Of a DNA stretch of 64,000 nucleotides, positions 54,511-63,656 are shown piece after piece. The notes beneath the pieces are model-generated. The model ran no database searches. It saw nothing but the letters and a program-made list of their open reading frames with translations, and was not told where the DNA came from. Positions within the stretch are counted from its first letter, which is position 1, and each line of letters starts with the position of its first letter. The position numbers were made by a program, and so were the translations under genes. This stretch comes from Mycolicibacterium sp. GF69 (GTDB taxonomy: Bacteria; Actinomycetota; Actinomycetes; Mycobacteriales; Mycobacteriaceae): positions 1-64,000 of the forward strand of contig NZ_QMEW01000003.1 of the NCBI RefSeq assembly GCF_003284965.1, in the 5' to 3' direction.

Positions 54511-54629
54511 CGCTTGCGCTTGCGGATGAACTCGCCGGACTCGGTCTCGCGCTGACGCTTCTCCGCGCGCCGTTCCTTGAGGGACCGTTCGGCCTTCTTC
54601 AGGGACTTGCCTGGTTTCTTATCAGCCAT
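54504..54629 (-). CDS. 41-residue basic conserved small protein
   Basis: The ATG at 54629 is preceded by a strong AAGGAG ribosome binding site (six bases). The product of 41 residues, with [16 protein letters not shown] and REKRQR-like basic runs, is extremely rich in Lys, Arg and Glu and ends FIRKRKRY. It is too regular in codon use to be a chance frame. It may bind nucleic acid or the ribosome. Its stop overlaps the pyrD stop (7-bp convergent overlap). Confidence 0.7.
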   Translation of the reverse strand: MADKKPGKSLKKAERSLKERRAEKRQRETESGEFIRKRKRY

Positions 54630-54744
54630 TGTCGCTCCTTGGACAGAAGTGGCAATCACTCGATCGCGACCATACGTGACTTCCTGAAAAAAGCCAGTCG
54701 TGCAGGTGTCGGGAACGTAATCGAAGCGCGCAGAGCGAATTTCG

Positions 54745-55275
54745 CTACTTCTGTTCGTAAGTGCCGTGGATCAGCGCCCGCGCGATCGCATGCTGGAACA
54801 GGTTGAAACCGAGGTAGGCCGGGGTCGCGTCCTCGGGCAGGTCGAGCTTCTCGACGTCGACGGCGTGCACGGCGACGATGTAGCGGTGCGGGCCGTGGCC
54901 GGGCGGCGGGGCGGCGCCGATGAAGCGCTTGACGCCGGCGTCGTTGCGCAGCGTGAGCGCGTCACCGGGCAACCCGCTGCCGTCGCCCACACCTTCGGGC
55001 AGTTCGGTCGTCGTCGCCGGCAGGTTCGCCACCGCCCAGTGCCAGAAGCCGGACGCGGTCGGCGCGTCGGGATCGTAGACGGTCACGGCGAAGCTGCGGG
55101 TCTCTTCGGGGAAGCCCGACCACGTCAGATGTGGCGAAACGTCGCTGCCGCCGGCACCCATGATGCCGCTGACCTGGTCGTTGCCCAACGCCTGGCCGTC
55201 GGTGAAGGTGTCCGACGTCAATGTGAACGACGGCAATTCGGGGAGGAATTCGTACGGGTTGTAGTCAAACGCCAT
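54745..55275 (-). CDS. PEBP/YbhB family phosphatidylethanolamine-binding-like protein (Rv2140c-type)
   Basis: The 176-residue protein has [35 protein letters not shown] and a second part [21 protein letters not shown], the PEBP fold. Its ligand pocket residues (Asp, His) are present. Function in mycobacteria is unknown, possibly lipid or nucleotide ligands. Confidence 0.9.
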   Translation of the reverse strand: MAFDYNPYEFLPELPSFTLTSDTFTDGQALGNDQVSGIMGAGGSDVSPHLTWSGFPEETRSFAVTVYDPDAPTASGFWHWAVANLPATTTELPEGVGDGSGLPGDALTLRNDAGVKRFIGAAPPPGHGPHRYIVAVHAVDVEKLDLPEDATPAYLGFNLFQHAIARALIHGTYEQK

Positions 55276-55291
55276 GACTCGTCCTTTCGTA

Positions 55292-56644
55292 TCAGCTGTG
55301 CAGCAGGAAGTGCTCGAGGACCTGGGTACCGAACTTCAACGCGTCAACGGGTACCCGTTCGTCGACGCCATGGAACAACGCAGTGAAATCGAGGTCGGGC
55401 GGTAGCTGCAGTGGAGCGAAGCCGAAGCAGCGAATTCCCAACTGGGCGAAGGCTTTTGCATCTGTTCCACCGGAGAGCATGTACGGCACGATGCGGGCAT
55501 CGGGGTCCGCCGAGAGAATGGCGCCGTTCATCGCGTCGACCAGGTCGCCGTCGAATGTCGTCTCGTAGGACGGCAGTTGGGTGACCCATTCGCGGATCAC
55601 GTTGGGACCGATCAGTTCGTCGACCTCGCGCTCGAAGGCGGCCTGGCGGCCGGGCAGGATGCGGCAGTCCACCACGGCCTCGGCCGACGCCGGGATGACG
55701 TTGGCCTTGTATCCGGCCTTGAGCATGGTCGGGTTGGCGGTGTCGCGCAGCGTGGCGCCGACGACGCGAGCGATCGGGCCCAGCTTCGCGATCGCCCCCG
55801 GCAGGTCCGGGGAGTCGATGTCGAACGAGTAGCCGGTCTCCTCGGTGACCGCCTGCAGGAACTGCCCGACAGCGTCGGTCATCACCAGCGGGAACTCGTG
55901 GCGGCCCAGTTTGGCTACGGCCTCGGCGACGGCGGTGACGGCGTTGCTGTCGTGGATCATCGAACCGTGGCCGGCGTGGCTGCGCGCGGTCAGTTTCATC
56001 CAGTTCATCGACTTCTCTGCGGTTTCGACCAGGTAGAGGCGTCGTTCACCGCCGTCCTTGCGCGGCACCGTCAGCGAAAAGCCGCCGACCTCGCCAACCG
56101 CCTCGGTGACGCCCGCGAACAGGTCGGGCCGGTGCTTGACCAGCCAGTGCGACCCGAACTTGCCGCCGGCCTCCTCGTCGGACAGGAACGCGAAGATCAG
56201 GTCGCGCGGCGGGGTGATCCCCGCGCGCTTGAAGTGTCGTGCGATCGCGATCAGCATGCCGCACATGTCCTTCATGTCGACCGCGCCGCGACCCCACACG
56301 TAGCCGTCTTCGACCGCACCCGAGAACGGGTGCACGCTCCAGTCGGAGGCCTCGGCCGGCACCACGTCGAGGTGGCCGTGCAGCAGCAATGCCCCGCGCG
56401 AGCGGTCGGCGCCTTCCAGCCGGGCGAACAGGTTGCCCCGTCCCGGTGCGCCCGCTTCGACGTACTCGGTGGCGTAACCGACCTCTTCAAGTTGTTCGGC
56501 CACCCAGCGCGCGCACTCGGCCTCGCCCTTGGTGGTGGCCGGCTCGCCGGTGTTGGACGTGTCGAACCGGATGAGCGCGCTGACGAGGTCGACGACCTCC
56601 GCCTCGGCATTTACGGGACCAGTCACAGTCACCATTCGTACCAT
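55292..56644 (-). CDS. M20 family metallopeptidase/dipeptidase (Rv2141c-type)
   Basis: The 450-residue zinc peptidase shows [13 protein letters not shown] (metal His), [17 protein letters not shown] (Asp), [16 protein letters not shown] (Glu-Glu), [15 protein letters not shown] and [16 protein letters not shown] (last His). Probably cytosolic. Start ATG 56644 chosen; ATG 56635 is possible. Confidence 0.9.
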   Translation of the reverse strand: MVRMVTVTGPVNAEAEVVDLVSALIRFDTSNTGEPATTKGEAECARWVAEQLEEVGYATEYVEAGAPGRGNLFARLEGADRSRGALLLHGHLDVVPAEASDWSVHPFSGAVEDGYVWGRGAVDMKDMCGMLIAIARHFKRAGITPPRDLIFAFLSDEEAGGKFGSHWLVKHRPDLFAGVTEAVGEVGGFSLTVPRKDGGERRLYLVETAEKSMNWMKLTARSHAGHGSMIHDSNAVTAVAEAVAKLGRHEFPLVMTDAVGQFLQAVTEETGYSFDIDSPDLPGAIAKLGPIARVVGATLRDTANPTMLKAGYKANVIPASAEAVVDCRILPGRQAAFEREVDELIGPNVIREWVTQLPSYETTFDGDLVDAMNGAILSADPDARIVPYMLSGGTDAKAFAQLGIRCFGFAPLQLPPDLDFTALFHGVDERVPVDALKFGTQVLEHFLLHS

Positions 56645-56707
56645 TGACCTGCCTACTGGGTTTGGGTCCGGCCTCGGTGATCCGATAGCCTTAGCTGCCC
56701 ACAACAG

Positions 56708-56796
56708 GTCCGAGTGGCGGAATGGCAGACGCGCTAGCTTGAGGTGCTAGTGCCCTATTAACGGGCGTGGGGGTTCAAGTCCCCCCTCGGACACCA
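56708..56796 (+). tRNA. tRNA-Leu (anticodon GAG)
   Basis: The acceptor stem GTCCGAG pairs with CTCGGAC (56786-56792), followed by A and an encoded CCA. The anticodon arm CTAGC-TTGAGGT-GCTAG has GAG at 56741-56743. A variable arm (GTGCCC...GGGC) and the T-arm GTGGGGGTTCAAGTCCCCC are present, so it is a class II tRNA-Leu reading CUC. Confidence 0.97.
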
Positions 56797-56798
56797 GG

Positions 56799-59700
56799 TC
56801 AGTACACATCTCGCACGTAGCGCTTGGCCGCGACCAGTTCGCGTTTGTAGTCATGGGCCTGTTCGTGTGACAGCCCACCGTGGCGCTCGATGATCGTGGT
56901 CAGCGCGGCATCGACGTCGCGGGCCATGCGAACCGCGTCGCCGCAGACGTAGAAGTGTGCGCCCTCCTCGAGCCAGCGCCACACGTCGGCGCCGCGGTCG
57001 AGCATTCGGTGTTGGACATACACCCGCGACGATTGGTCGCGGGAGAATGCGAGGTCCAACCGGTCGAGCAGACCGTCGCGAGCCATGTCCTCGAAATCGT
57101 CGCGGTAGTAGAAGTTCTGGTCTCGGTGCTGGCCACCGAAGAACAACCAGTTGCGCCCACGGTGGCCCAGCGCCCGCCGCTCCTGCAGAAACCCGCGGAA
57201 CGGTGCGACGCCGGTGCCCGGACCGACCATGATCATCGGGATCGAGCCGTCTTCGGGCGGGCGGAAGTGCGGGGACCGTTGCAGAAACACCGGCGCCGAC
57301 GCTGCCCGGTCAGCGAGGAACGTCGAACACACGCCGCCGCGCCGTCCGCCGTCGGCGCCGCGGTAGCGCACCACCGACACCGTCAACTGCACTTCGTGCG
57401 GGCTGACGAGCGGGCTCGACGAGATCGAATAGCTGCGCGGGGTCAGCCGGACCAGCACCTCGCGCCACTCGTCCGGATCGGCATGCACGACGAACTCCTG
57501 GACCAGGTCTAGTCCGTTTCGGCCGGCCAGCCACTTGTCGAGCTTGGCCTTGGGCGCCAACAACCGCTTTGCGCCGCGGCTGTGTTCGGCGATGAAGCGC
57601 ACCAGGTCCGGAGTGACCCGGCAGAAATCGAAGTGTGAGATCAGTGCGTCGCGCAACGGTTGCTCGGTGCCGTCGACCTCCACCGCGTGCTGGCCCGGCA
57701 TCCCGGTGGCCGCCAGCCACGCGTCGACGACAGCGGGGTCGTTGGTGGCGCACACCCCCAGCGAATCACCGGCGGCGTAGCTCACACCGTGCTGCGATAT
57801 GTCAAACCCGAACTGCCGCACTTCTTTTCGAGACGATGGTCCGGACAGGAGGACGTTACGTGACAGCGGTACGACGATCGGGTCGGCCCGCGTGAACGGC
57901 TGTGTGACGGTGGCGGGGCGCACCAGCGTCGAGACGCTGCCCGTCGGCGGCGACGTGCTCATGCCGGGGTTGAGTAGCGCTGTCACGTCGTCGGCCCACC
58001 GTCGCAGCGTATGGTCGTCGTAGGCCTCGCATTCGGCACGCTCGAGCAACCGAACCGCCCCGAGATCCGCCAACCGGGCGTCGACGGCCCTGGCATGGCC
58101 ACAGAAGTTGTCGTAGGAGCGGTCGCCGATGCCCAGCACCGCGAACCGGACACCCGCCAACGCAGTCGCATCGGACTGGAGCCGATGCCAGAAACCGGCG
58201 CCGTTGTCGGGCGGTCCGCCGTCGCCGAAGGTACTGGTGACGACCAGCACGTCGCGCGCCTCGGCCAGGTCAGCGGGTGCTACATCGTCCATGTTGACGC
58301 ACTGGGCCCCGTCGAGGCGGTCGGCCAGTCGCGCGGCGAAGGACTCGGCGTTACCGGTCTGCGACGCCCACAAGATGAGCGGACCCTCGTCGAGACGCGG
58401 TCGGGCGTGCGCCGGCTCGGCGGCAGGCCGGGACTGCTCAGCCAACAGCCCGTTGATCCACTGCCGCACGTCGCTGCCCAAGGGCGCGGTCTCGGGCAGC
58501 ACCGGAACGTCGGACTGGCCCGCGGCCAGGCCGCTGAAAAAGCCCGACACGTAAAGCGATTCCTGCTCCGACAGGGTCGGCGACGCAACCGGTCGCAGGT
58601 TGACCGCACACACCTTGAACTCAGGTTGCAGCGAATCCGGGTCGACGGCATCGTTGGTCAGCGCGTTGACGGTGAGGTCCACGCCGTGCTCGTCGTTCCA
58701 GTGGAACGGCACGAAACAGTTGCCGGGGCGCACCCGGTCGGTGACTACGGCGGGCAGCACCGCGCGGCCGCGACGTGACGTGAGCTCGACGCGCTGGCCG
58801 TTATCGATGCCCAGAGTGCGGGCGTCGTCGGGATGCACCTCGACGAACGGGCCGCCGTCGAGCTTGTTGAGGGTGTCGACTCGGCCGGTCTTGGTCATGG
58901 TGTGCCACTGATGTTGTAGCCGACCGGTGTTGAGGACCAACGGGTATTCGTCATCGGGCAGTTCGCGCGCGTCCATGTGCGGGCGGGCATGGAAGATCGC
59001 CCGTCGCGACGCGGTCGGGAATGCCAGTCGGGGGGCGTGTCCGTGTTCGTCGACGAAGTAGTCCTGGCTGACGCCGTCGTTGAGGTAGCGGATGGGATGT
59101 CGCGACGCCTCGTCGGCGGGCGGACATGGCCACTGCACCGGCGTCTGCCGCAACCGGGCATAGCTCGCACCACGCAGGTCGTATCCCGTCGTTGGGTTCC
59201 AGAATCGTCGGATCTCTTCGAAGACCTGTTCGCTGCAGGTGTAGGAGAAGTGCTCGCCGAACCCCAGGTGGGTGGCGACGTCGCAGATCAGCTGCCAGTC
59301 CGGGCGGGCCTGTCCCGCAGCGGGAATGGACTGCTGCAGCAGTGTCAGGTTGCGTTCGGAGTTCACCATTACCGCGTCGGCCTCCGCCCACATGGCGGCC
59401 GGCAGCACGATGTCGGCGTAGGCGTTGGTCGCCGTGGCGCGGTAGGCGTCCTGGGTGATGACGAGTTCCGCAGCCTGCAACCCGTCGATGACCGTCGACC
59501 GGTTGGCCACGGTCGCAACGGGATTGGTGCAGATAATCCAACATGCCTTGATCTCGCCGTCGGCGAGCCGGCGGAACATGTCGACGGTGCCGGGGCCGAC
59601 GTCGGCGCGGATCGTGTCGGCCGGCAGGTTCCACTGCGCCTCGACGAATGCGCGGTCCTGAGCCGAGGTCACCGAACGCTGTCCGGGCAACCCCGGCCCC

Positions 59701-60746
59701 ATGTAACCCATTTCGCGCCCGCCCATCGCGTTGGGCTGTCCGGTCAGCGACATCGGCCCGCTGCCCGGCCGACAAATCGCCCCGGTCGCAAGGTGCAGAT
59801 TGCAGATCGCGTTGGTGTTCCACGTCCCGTGGGTGCTCTGGTTGAGTCCCATCGTCCAACAACTCAGCCACTCCCCCGCCTCTGCGATCATCCGGGCGGC
59901 GGTCCGGATGTCGGCCTCCGCCAGTCCGGTGATGGCAGCGACACGGTCGGGGGTGTAGTCGGCGAGAAACGCTGGCATCGCATCCCAGCCCTCGGTGTGC
60001 TCGGCGATGAAAGCGGCGTCGACTGCGCCGTTGTCGACAAGCAGATGTAGTAGCCCGTTGAGCAGCGCGAGGTCGGTGCCCGGTTTGATCTGCAGGAACA
60101 GGTCGGCGCGTTCGGCGGTGGTGGTGCGGCGCGGGTCGACGACGATCAGCTTGGCGCCCGCCTTGAGCCGGTCGGCCATGCGCAGGTGGAGAATCGGATG
60201 GCAGTCGGCCATGTTGGAGCCGATGACGAAAAACAGGTTCGTGCAGTCGAAGTCGTCATAGGATCCCGGTGGGCCGTCGGCACCCAGCGATTGTTTGAAG
60301 CCGGTTCCCGCGCTGGCCATGCACAGCCGCGAATTGGATTCGATGTGCACCGTGCGTAGGAATCCCTTGGCCAATTTGGTCGCGAGATACTGGGCCTCCA
60401 GCGACATCTGGCCCGATACGTACAGCGCAACCGCATCGGGGCCGTGCTCGTCGACGATCGCCCGGAGCCGTCGGCCCGCCTCGGCCACCGCGTCGTCGAC
60501 AGGTGCGGGGACCAGTTCTTCGTCGCGGCTGGGACGAAGAAGTGCCGATGTCATCCGGCCGTCGTCGGCGCGCATCAGCTCCGCGTGAGTTGCGCCCTTG
60601 GTGCAGAGCCTGCCGAAGTTGGCCGGGTGCAGCTTGTCTCCACTGACCCGCGCGATCACGGGTGCGCCGGTTTCGCGGTCGGTGGCGGTGTGCACCTCGA
60701 TGCCGCAGCCAACGCCGCAGTACGAGCACGCCGTCCTGGTCACCAT
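56799..60746 (-). CDS. nasN: Diflavin-containing assimilatory nitrate reductase NasN
   Basis: The 1315-residue protein is a fusion. Residues 1-60 hold a [4Fe-4S] site (CSYCGVGCGIEV and LCTKG), then a molybdopterin-guanine-dinucleotide domain (ESNSRLCMASAGTGFKQSLG, SLTGQPNAMGGREMG) to about residue 700. From about 780, a flavodoxin domain (LILWASQTGNAESFAARLADR) and a CysJ-like FAD/NADPH domain (LTPRSYSISSSP, MIMVGPGTGVAPFRGFLQE, FYVCGDAVRMARDV) follow. The protein can therefore take electrons from NADPH directly. A monomeric diflavin nitrate reductase of this layout, NasN, is known in M. smegmatis. The narK stop is 5 bp upstream. Confidence 0.95.
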   Translation of the reverse strand: MVTRTACSYCGVGCGIEVHTATDRETGAPVIARVSGDKLHPANFGRLCTKGATHAELMRADDGRMTSALLRPSRDEELVPAPVDDAVAEAGRRLRAIVDEHGPDAVALYVSGQMSLEAQYLATKLAKGFLRTVHIESNSRLCMASAGTGFKQSLGADGPPGSYDDFDCTNLFFVIGSNMADCHPILHLRMADRLKAGAKLIVVDPRRTTTAERADLFLQIKPGTDLALLNGLLHLLVDNGAVDAAFIAEHTEGWDAMPAFLADYTPDRVAAITGLAEADIRTAARMIAEAGEWLSCWTMGLNQSTHGTWNTNAICNLHLATGAICRPGSGPMSLTGQPNAMGGREMGYMGPGLPGQRSVTSAQDRAFVEAQWNLPADTIRADVGPGTVDMFRRLADGEIKACWIICTNPVATVANRSTVIDGLQAAELVITQDAYRATATNAYADIVLPAAMWAEADAVMVNSERNLTLLQQSIPAAGQARPDWQLICDVATHLGFGEHFSYTCSEQVFEEIRRFWNPTTGYDLRGASYARLRQTPVQWPCPPADEASRHPIRYLNDGVSQDYFVDEHGHAPRLAFPTASRRAIFHARPHMDARELPDDEYPLVLNTGRLQHQWHTMTKTGRVDTLNKLDGGPFVEVHPDDARTLGIDNGQRVELTSRRGRAVLPAVVTDRVRPGNCFVPFHWNDEHGVDLTVNALTNDAVDPDSLQPEFKVCAVNLRPVASPTLSEQESLYVSGFFSGLAAGQSDVPVLPETAPLGSDVRQWINGLLAEQSRPAAEPAHARPRLDEGPLILWASQTGNAESFAARLADRLDGAQCVNMDDVAPADLAEARDVLVVTSTFGDGGPPDNGAGFWHRLQSDATALAGVRFAVLGIGDRSYDNFCGHARAVDARLADLGAVRLLERAECEAYDDHTLRRWADDVTALLNPGMSTSPPTGSVSTLVRPATVTQPFTRADPIVVPLSRNVLLSGPSSRKEVRQFGFDISQHGVSYAAGDSLGVCATNDPAVVDAWLAATGMPGQHAVEVDGTEQPLRDALISHFDFCRVTPDLVRFIAEHSRGAKRLLAPKAKLDKWLAGRNGLDLVQEFVVHADPDEWREVLVRLTPRSYSISSSPLVSPHEVQLTVSVVRYRGADGGRRGGVCSTFLADRAASAPVFLQRSPHFRPPEDGSIPMIMVGPGTGVAPFRGFLQERRALGHRGRNWLFFGGQHRDQNFYYRDDFEDMARDGLLDRLDLAFSRDQSSRVYVQHRMLDRGADVWRWLEEGAHFYVCGDAVRMARDVDAALTTIIERHGGLSHEQAHDYKRELVAAKRYVRDVY

Positions 60747-60751
60747 GGGCG

Positions 60752-62197
60752 TCAGGCCGGCACCGGAGTGGCGGTGCGGCCGATCTGCTCACCGGCGCCG
60801 GGCTGCGACGTCTGCATACGTAGGAAGACGAACCAGGTGACGATCGCGCAGATCACGTAGAAGGCGAGGAAAACCCAGAACGCGTTGGTCGCGGACCTGG
60901 CGTCGCTGACATAGGACGCACGCAGTACGACGTTGATGAACACGCCGCCGAGGGCGCCGACCGCGCCGGCGAAGCCGATCAGCGCACCCGACATGCTGCG
61001 CGACCAGGCGGCCTTTTCTTCGCGGCTCCACTCGTCACGGCCTTGGGCCTTGGCCTCGAAGATCGACGGGATCATCTTGTACGTCGAGCCGTTGCCGAGT
61101 CCCGACAGGATGAACAACAGGATGAAGCCGGTGACGTAGGCGACCATCTGCCCGCCGGTAGCAGCGCCTGCCATGCCGTCGTCGAGCACACCCGCGGTCA
61201 CCAGGATTCCAGCGGCGAAGATCATCGCGACGAACGTGTAGAGCGTGATCTTGCCGCCACCGACCTTGTCGGAAAGCTTGCCGCCGAACGGCCGCGAGAT
61301 GGAGCCGAGCAGCGGACCGATGAACGCGATCTGCGCCGCGTGCAGCGACGCCTGCGCCGCGCTGTCACCACCGGCGAGGAAATTGATCTGCAGCACTTGC
61401 CCAAAAGCGAACGAGAAACCGATGAATGAGCCGAAGGTACCGATGTAGAGGAAGCTCATCACCCAGGAATGCTTGAACCGCAACGCATCTGCCATCGCAC
61501 CCAGGTTGGACCGCTGATTACCGAGGTTGTCCATGAACAGCGCGGCCCCGAGCGCGGCCAGCGCGATCAGCACAAGGTAGATGGCGCAGACGATTTCGGG
61601 TGCGGTGTTGCTCACGGTGGCGATCACCAGCAGCCCGACAAGCTGGATGACCGGAACCCCGATGTTGCCGCCGCCGGCGTTCAAGCCGAGCGCCCAGCCC
61701 TTGAGCCGTTGCGGGTAGAACGCGTTGATGTTGGTCATCGACGAAGCGAAGTTGCCGCCGCCGACACCTGCGACGGCTGCGACGACCATGAACGTCGTGT
61801 AGGACGTGCCCGGGTTGTTCATCACCCACAGCGTCAGCACGGTCGGGATCACCAGCAGCAGGGCGCTGACGATGGTCCAGTTGCGCCCGCCGAACCGTGC
61901 GGGGGCGATGGTGTAGGGGATGCGCATGAACGCGCCGACCAGCGTCGGCATCGCCACCAGATAGAACTTGCCCGCCGCGTCGATGCCGTAGACGTCCTGC
62001 GGCATGAACAGCACCATGACCGACCAGATCGACCACACCGAGAAGCCCACGTGCTCGGCGAAGATCGAGAAGATCAGGTTGCGTGCGGCCACCTTCTTGC
62101 CGGGCGTCCGGCCACCGGCGCCTTCCCACGCTTCGACGTCCTCGGCATCCCAGTTCTCGATGGTGCGACTGCGGCTCAAGGTCTTCACGGCTACCAC
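60752..62197 (-). CDS. narK: Nitrate/nitrite transporter NarK (MFS, NNP family)
   Basis: The 481-residue permease has about twelve helices, with NNP signatures AGVGGGNFASSMTNINAFYPQRLKGWALGLNAGGGNIG and LSGLGNGSTYKMIPSIFEAKA. It brings in nitrate for nasN or exports nitrite. Start GTG 62197 (VVAVKTL). A GlnR-like direct repeat lies about 100 bp upstream. Directly precedes nasN in the transcript. Confidence 0.94.
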   Translation of the reverse strand: MVAVKTLSRSRTIENWDAEDVEAWEGAGGRTPGKKVAARNLIFSIFAEHVGFSVWSIWSVMVLFMPQDVYGIDAAGKFYLVAMPTLVGAFMRIPYTIAPARFGGRNWTIVSALLLVIPTVLTLWVMNNPGTSYTTFMVVAAVAGVGGGNFASSMTNINAFYPQRLKGWALGLNAGGGNIGVPVIQLVGLLVIATVSNTAPEIVCAIYLVLIALAALGAALFMDNLGNQRSNLGAMADALRFKHSWVMSFLYIGTFGSFIGFSFAFGQVLQINFLAGGDSAAQASLHAAQIAFIGPLLGSISRPFGGKLSDKVGGGKITLYTFVAMIFAAGILVTAGVLDDGMAGAATGGQMVAYVTGFILLFILSGLGNGSTYKMIPSIFEAKAQGRDEWSREEKAAWSRSMSGALIGFAGAVGALGGVFINVVLRASYVSDARSATNAFWVFLAFYVICAIVTWFVFLRMQTSQPGAGEQIGRTATPVPA

Positions 62198-62289
62198 GAT
62201 GGGCGGCGGCCATTCCGCAGCCGTTGCACGTCCGTGACCGAAAGGTCAACACCCGCTCACATCGCCTGCACGTGGGCGTCGGGGCCGAC

Positions 62290-62305
62290 GAAACGCACCC
62301 GAAAC
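62290..62305 (-). promoter_or_regulatory. Candidate GlnR half-site repeat upstream of narK-nasN
   Basis: On the plus strand GAAAC-N6-GAAAC (62290-62294 and 62301-62305), giving AC-N9-AC spacing, the mycobacterial GlnR pattern. It lies 93-108 bp upstream of the narK GTG. GlnR is known to activate nitrogen-assimilation genes under nitrogen limitation. Confidence 0.5.
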
Positions 62306-62329
62306 AAATGTGGTGTGGGTTACGCAGCG

Positions 62330-63617
62330 CTAGGCGGCGTGCAGGTCACGCAGAGCGATGGTGATGCGCGCCTCGACCTCGCTGACATGGATCACCGGCC
62401 GCCCGGGTAGTGGTGGCGCTGTCGAGTGGTAGTTCGCACCGGTGGGCGTCGTGAACTCGGCCTCGTGCGTCCCGTCGACCTCGCAGGTATCGACCCGCCA
62501 GCCCGGTGACTCCTTGACGTAGTTGCACCGCTCGCACATTCCCAGCCCGTTGACGAGATGCGTTGGCCCACCGCGATTTCGCGGTGTCGCGTGGTCGCGA
62601 TGGCGGATCGGCGCATCACAGTAGGGAACGCGACACTGTTGGTCGCGCAGCCCGATGAACAGCGCCAAACCCTTGGGAAAGCGGCGCGATCGCGACTCCA
62701 TCGCCACCAACGCACCATTCTTGGGATGGCGGTAGAGCCGACGCAGCGTGGCCCTCGAGCGCGCGTCCGTTGCTGCAGCGTCGACCAGCTTGCGCGCCAC
62801 ATCCGCAGGAATCGGCCCGTAGCCGTCGACATTTGCGGGGCTGTCGTCGTCTCCGAACAGGGTCTGATCGGAAAGCACCAGGTTGACTGCGATCGGCTCG
62901 GGCACCTCTGCCGGCCGGCCCGTAACCCGCTCCACCAGTGTGTCTGCCATGACCTGCCCTCGCCCGCGGTCGTCGAAAGTGCTGTCGGCAGCACGCTTGA
63001 GTGCCGCGTAGACAGCCACTGCCTGGCGCATCGGCAGCAGTGCGGTCAGGTAGGCCATGGTGTCCGGCGCGGGGCGGATGGTCACGGTGCGTTCGGATTC
63101 GGCGCGCACGGCACGGTCAACGACTGCTTGCGGGTCTAGCCGGTAGGCAATAGATTTCGCATCCGCAGCGACACGCTTATCGCCCTTGCCTTCGAGTTTG
63201 GCTTGGTCCGCGCACATCTCGGCATCCAGAGTGCGGCGGTCTTGTACGGTCAAGCAGGCCGATTCGCGCACGATCAGCGTGGCCCGCCATTCAGAGAGCG
63301 CACCGGGACTCCAGCGCCGCCAACGTGTGCGGCATCTCGTAGACCAACGCCTTGCCGAACCCGAGATGACGACCACCGCGCGTGGGTGAATCCCGTCGCG
63401 CCAGAGCCACTTCGCTGCCCACCCCGCGACCGCGCTTGGCCGCCGCGACGCCGGCTGCGGCCTCCTCGGCGCGCCGCTGGGCATCCAACGCTGCAGCGGC
63501 GCGGGCCTGACCCGCCGCGGCGGCCGACTTCACCCGCTCCAGCCAGGCGATCTGCTCGACCAACGCAGCCTGATCCGCGTGCGGATCCACCGCCGCCAGC
63601 GCCGTCGAATCGAACAT
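62330..63617 (-). pseudogene. HNH endonuclease with DUF222 (13E12-type), frameshifted
   Basis: The N-terminal DUF222 part reads from ATG 63617 (MFDSTALAAVDPHADQ) to HTLAALES, where the frame is broken and stops at 63291. The rest continues in another frame from LSEWRATLIVRESACL through RVPYCDAPIRHRDHATP...CERCNY, the HNH site, to 62330. Removing one base of a GGG run (plus strand 63305-63307) restores LESGALSEW. A real frameshift or sequencing error. Confidence 0.88.
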
Positions 63618-63624
63618 GATCTGA

Positions 63625-63647
63625 ACGCTAGCGCCCGGGTCTGACAA
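63625..63647 (-). promoter_or_regulatory. Candidate PafBC-dependent (RecA-NDp-type) promoter of the HNH gene
   Basis: On the minus strand TTGTCAGAC (63647-63639), exactly eight bases, then TAGCGT (63630-63625). It fits TTGTCRGxx-N8-TANNNT, with the ATG at 63617 at the expected start of transcription. Genes of the 13E12 HNH family are known damage-induced genes in mycobacteria. Confidence 0.65.
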
Positions 63648-63656
63648 GTTCGTCCG

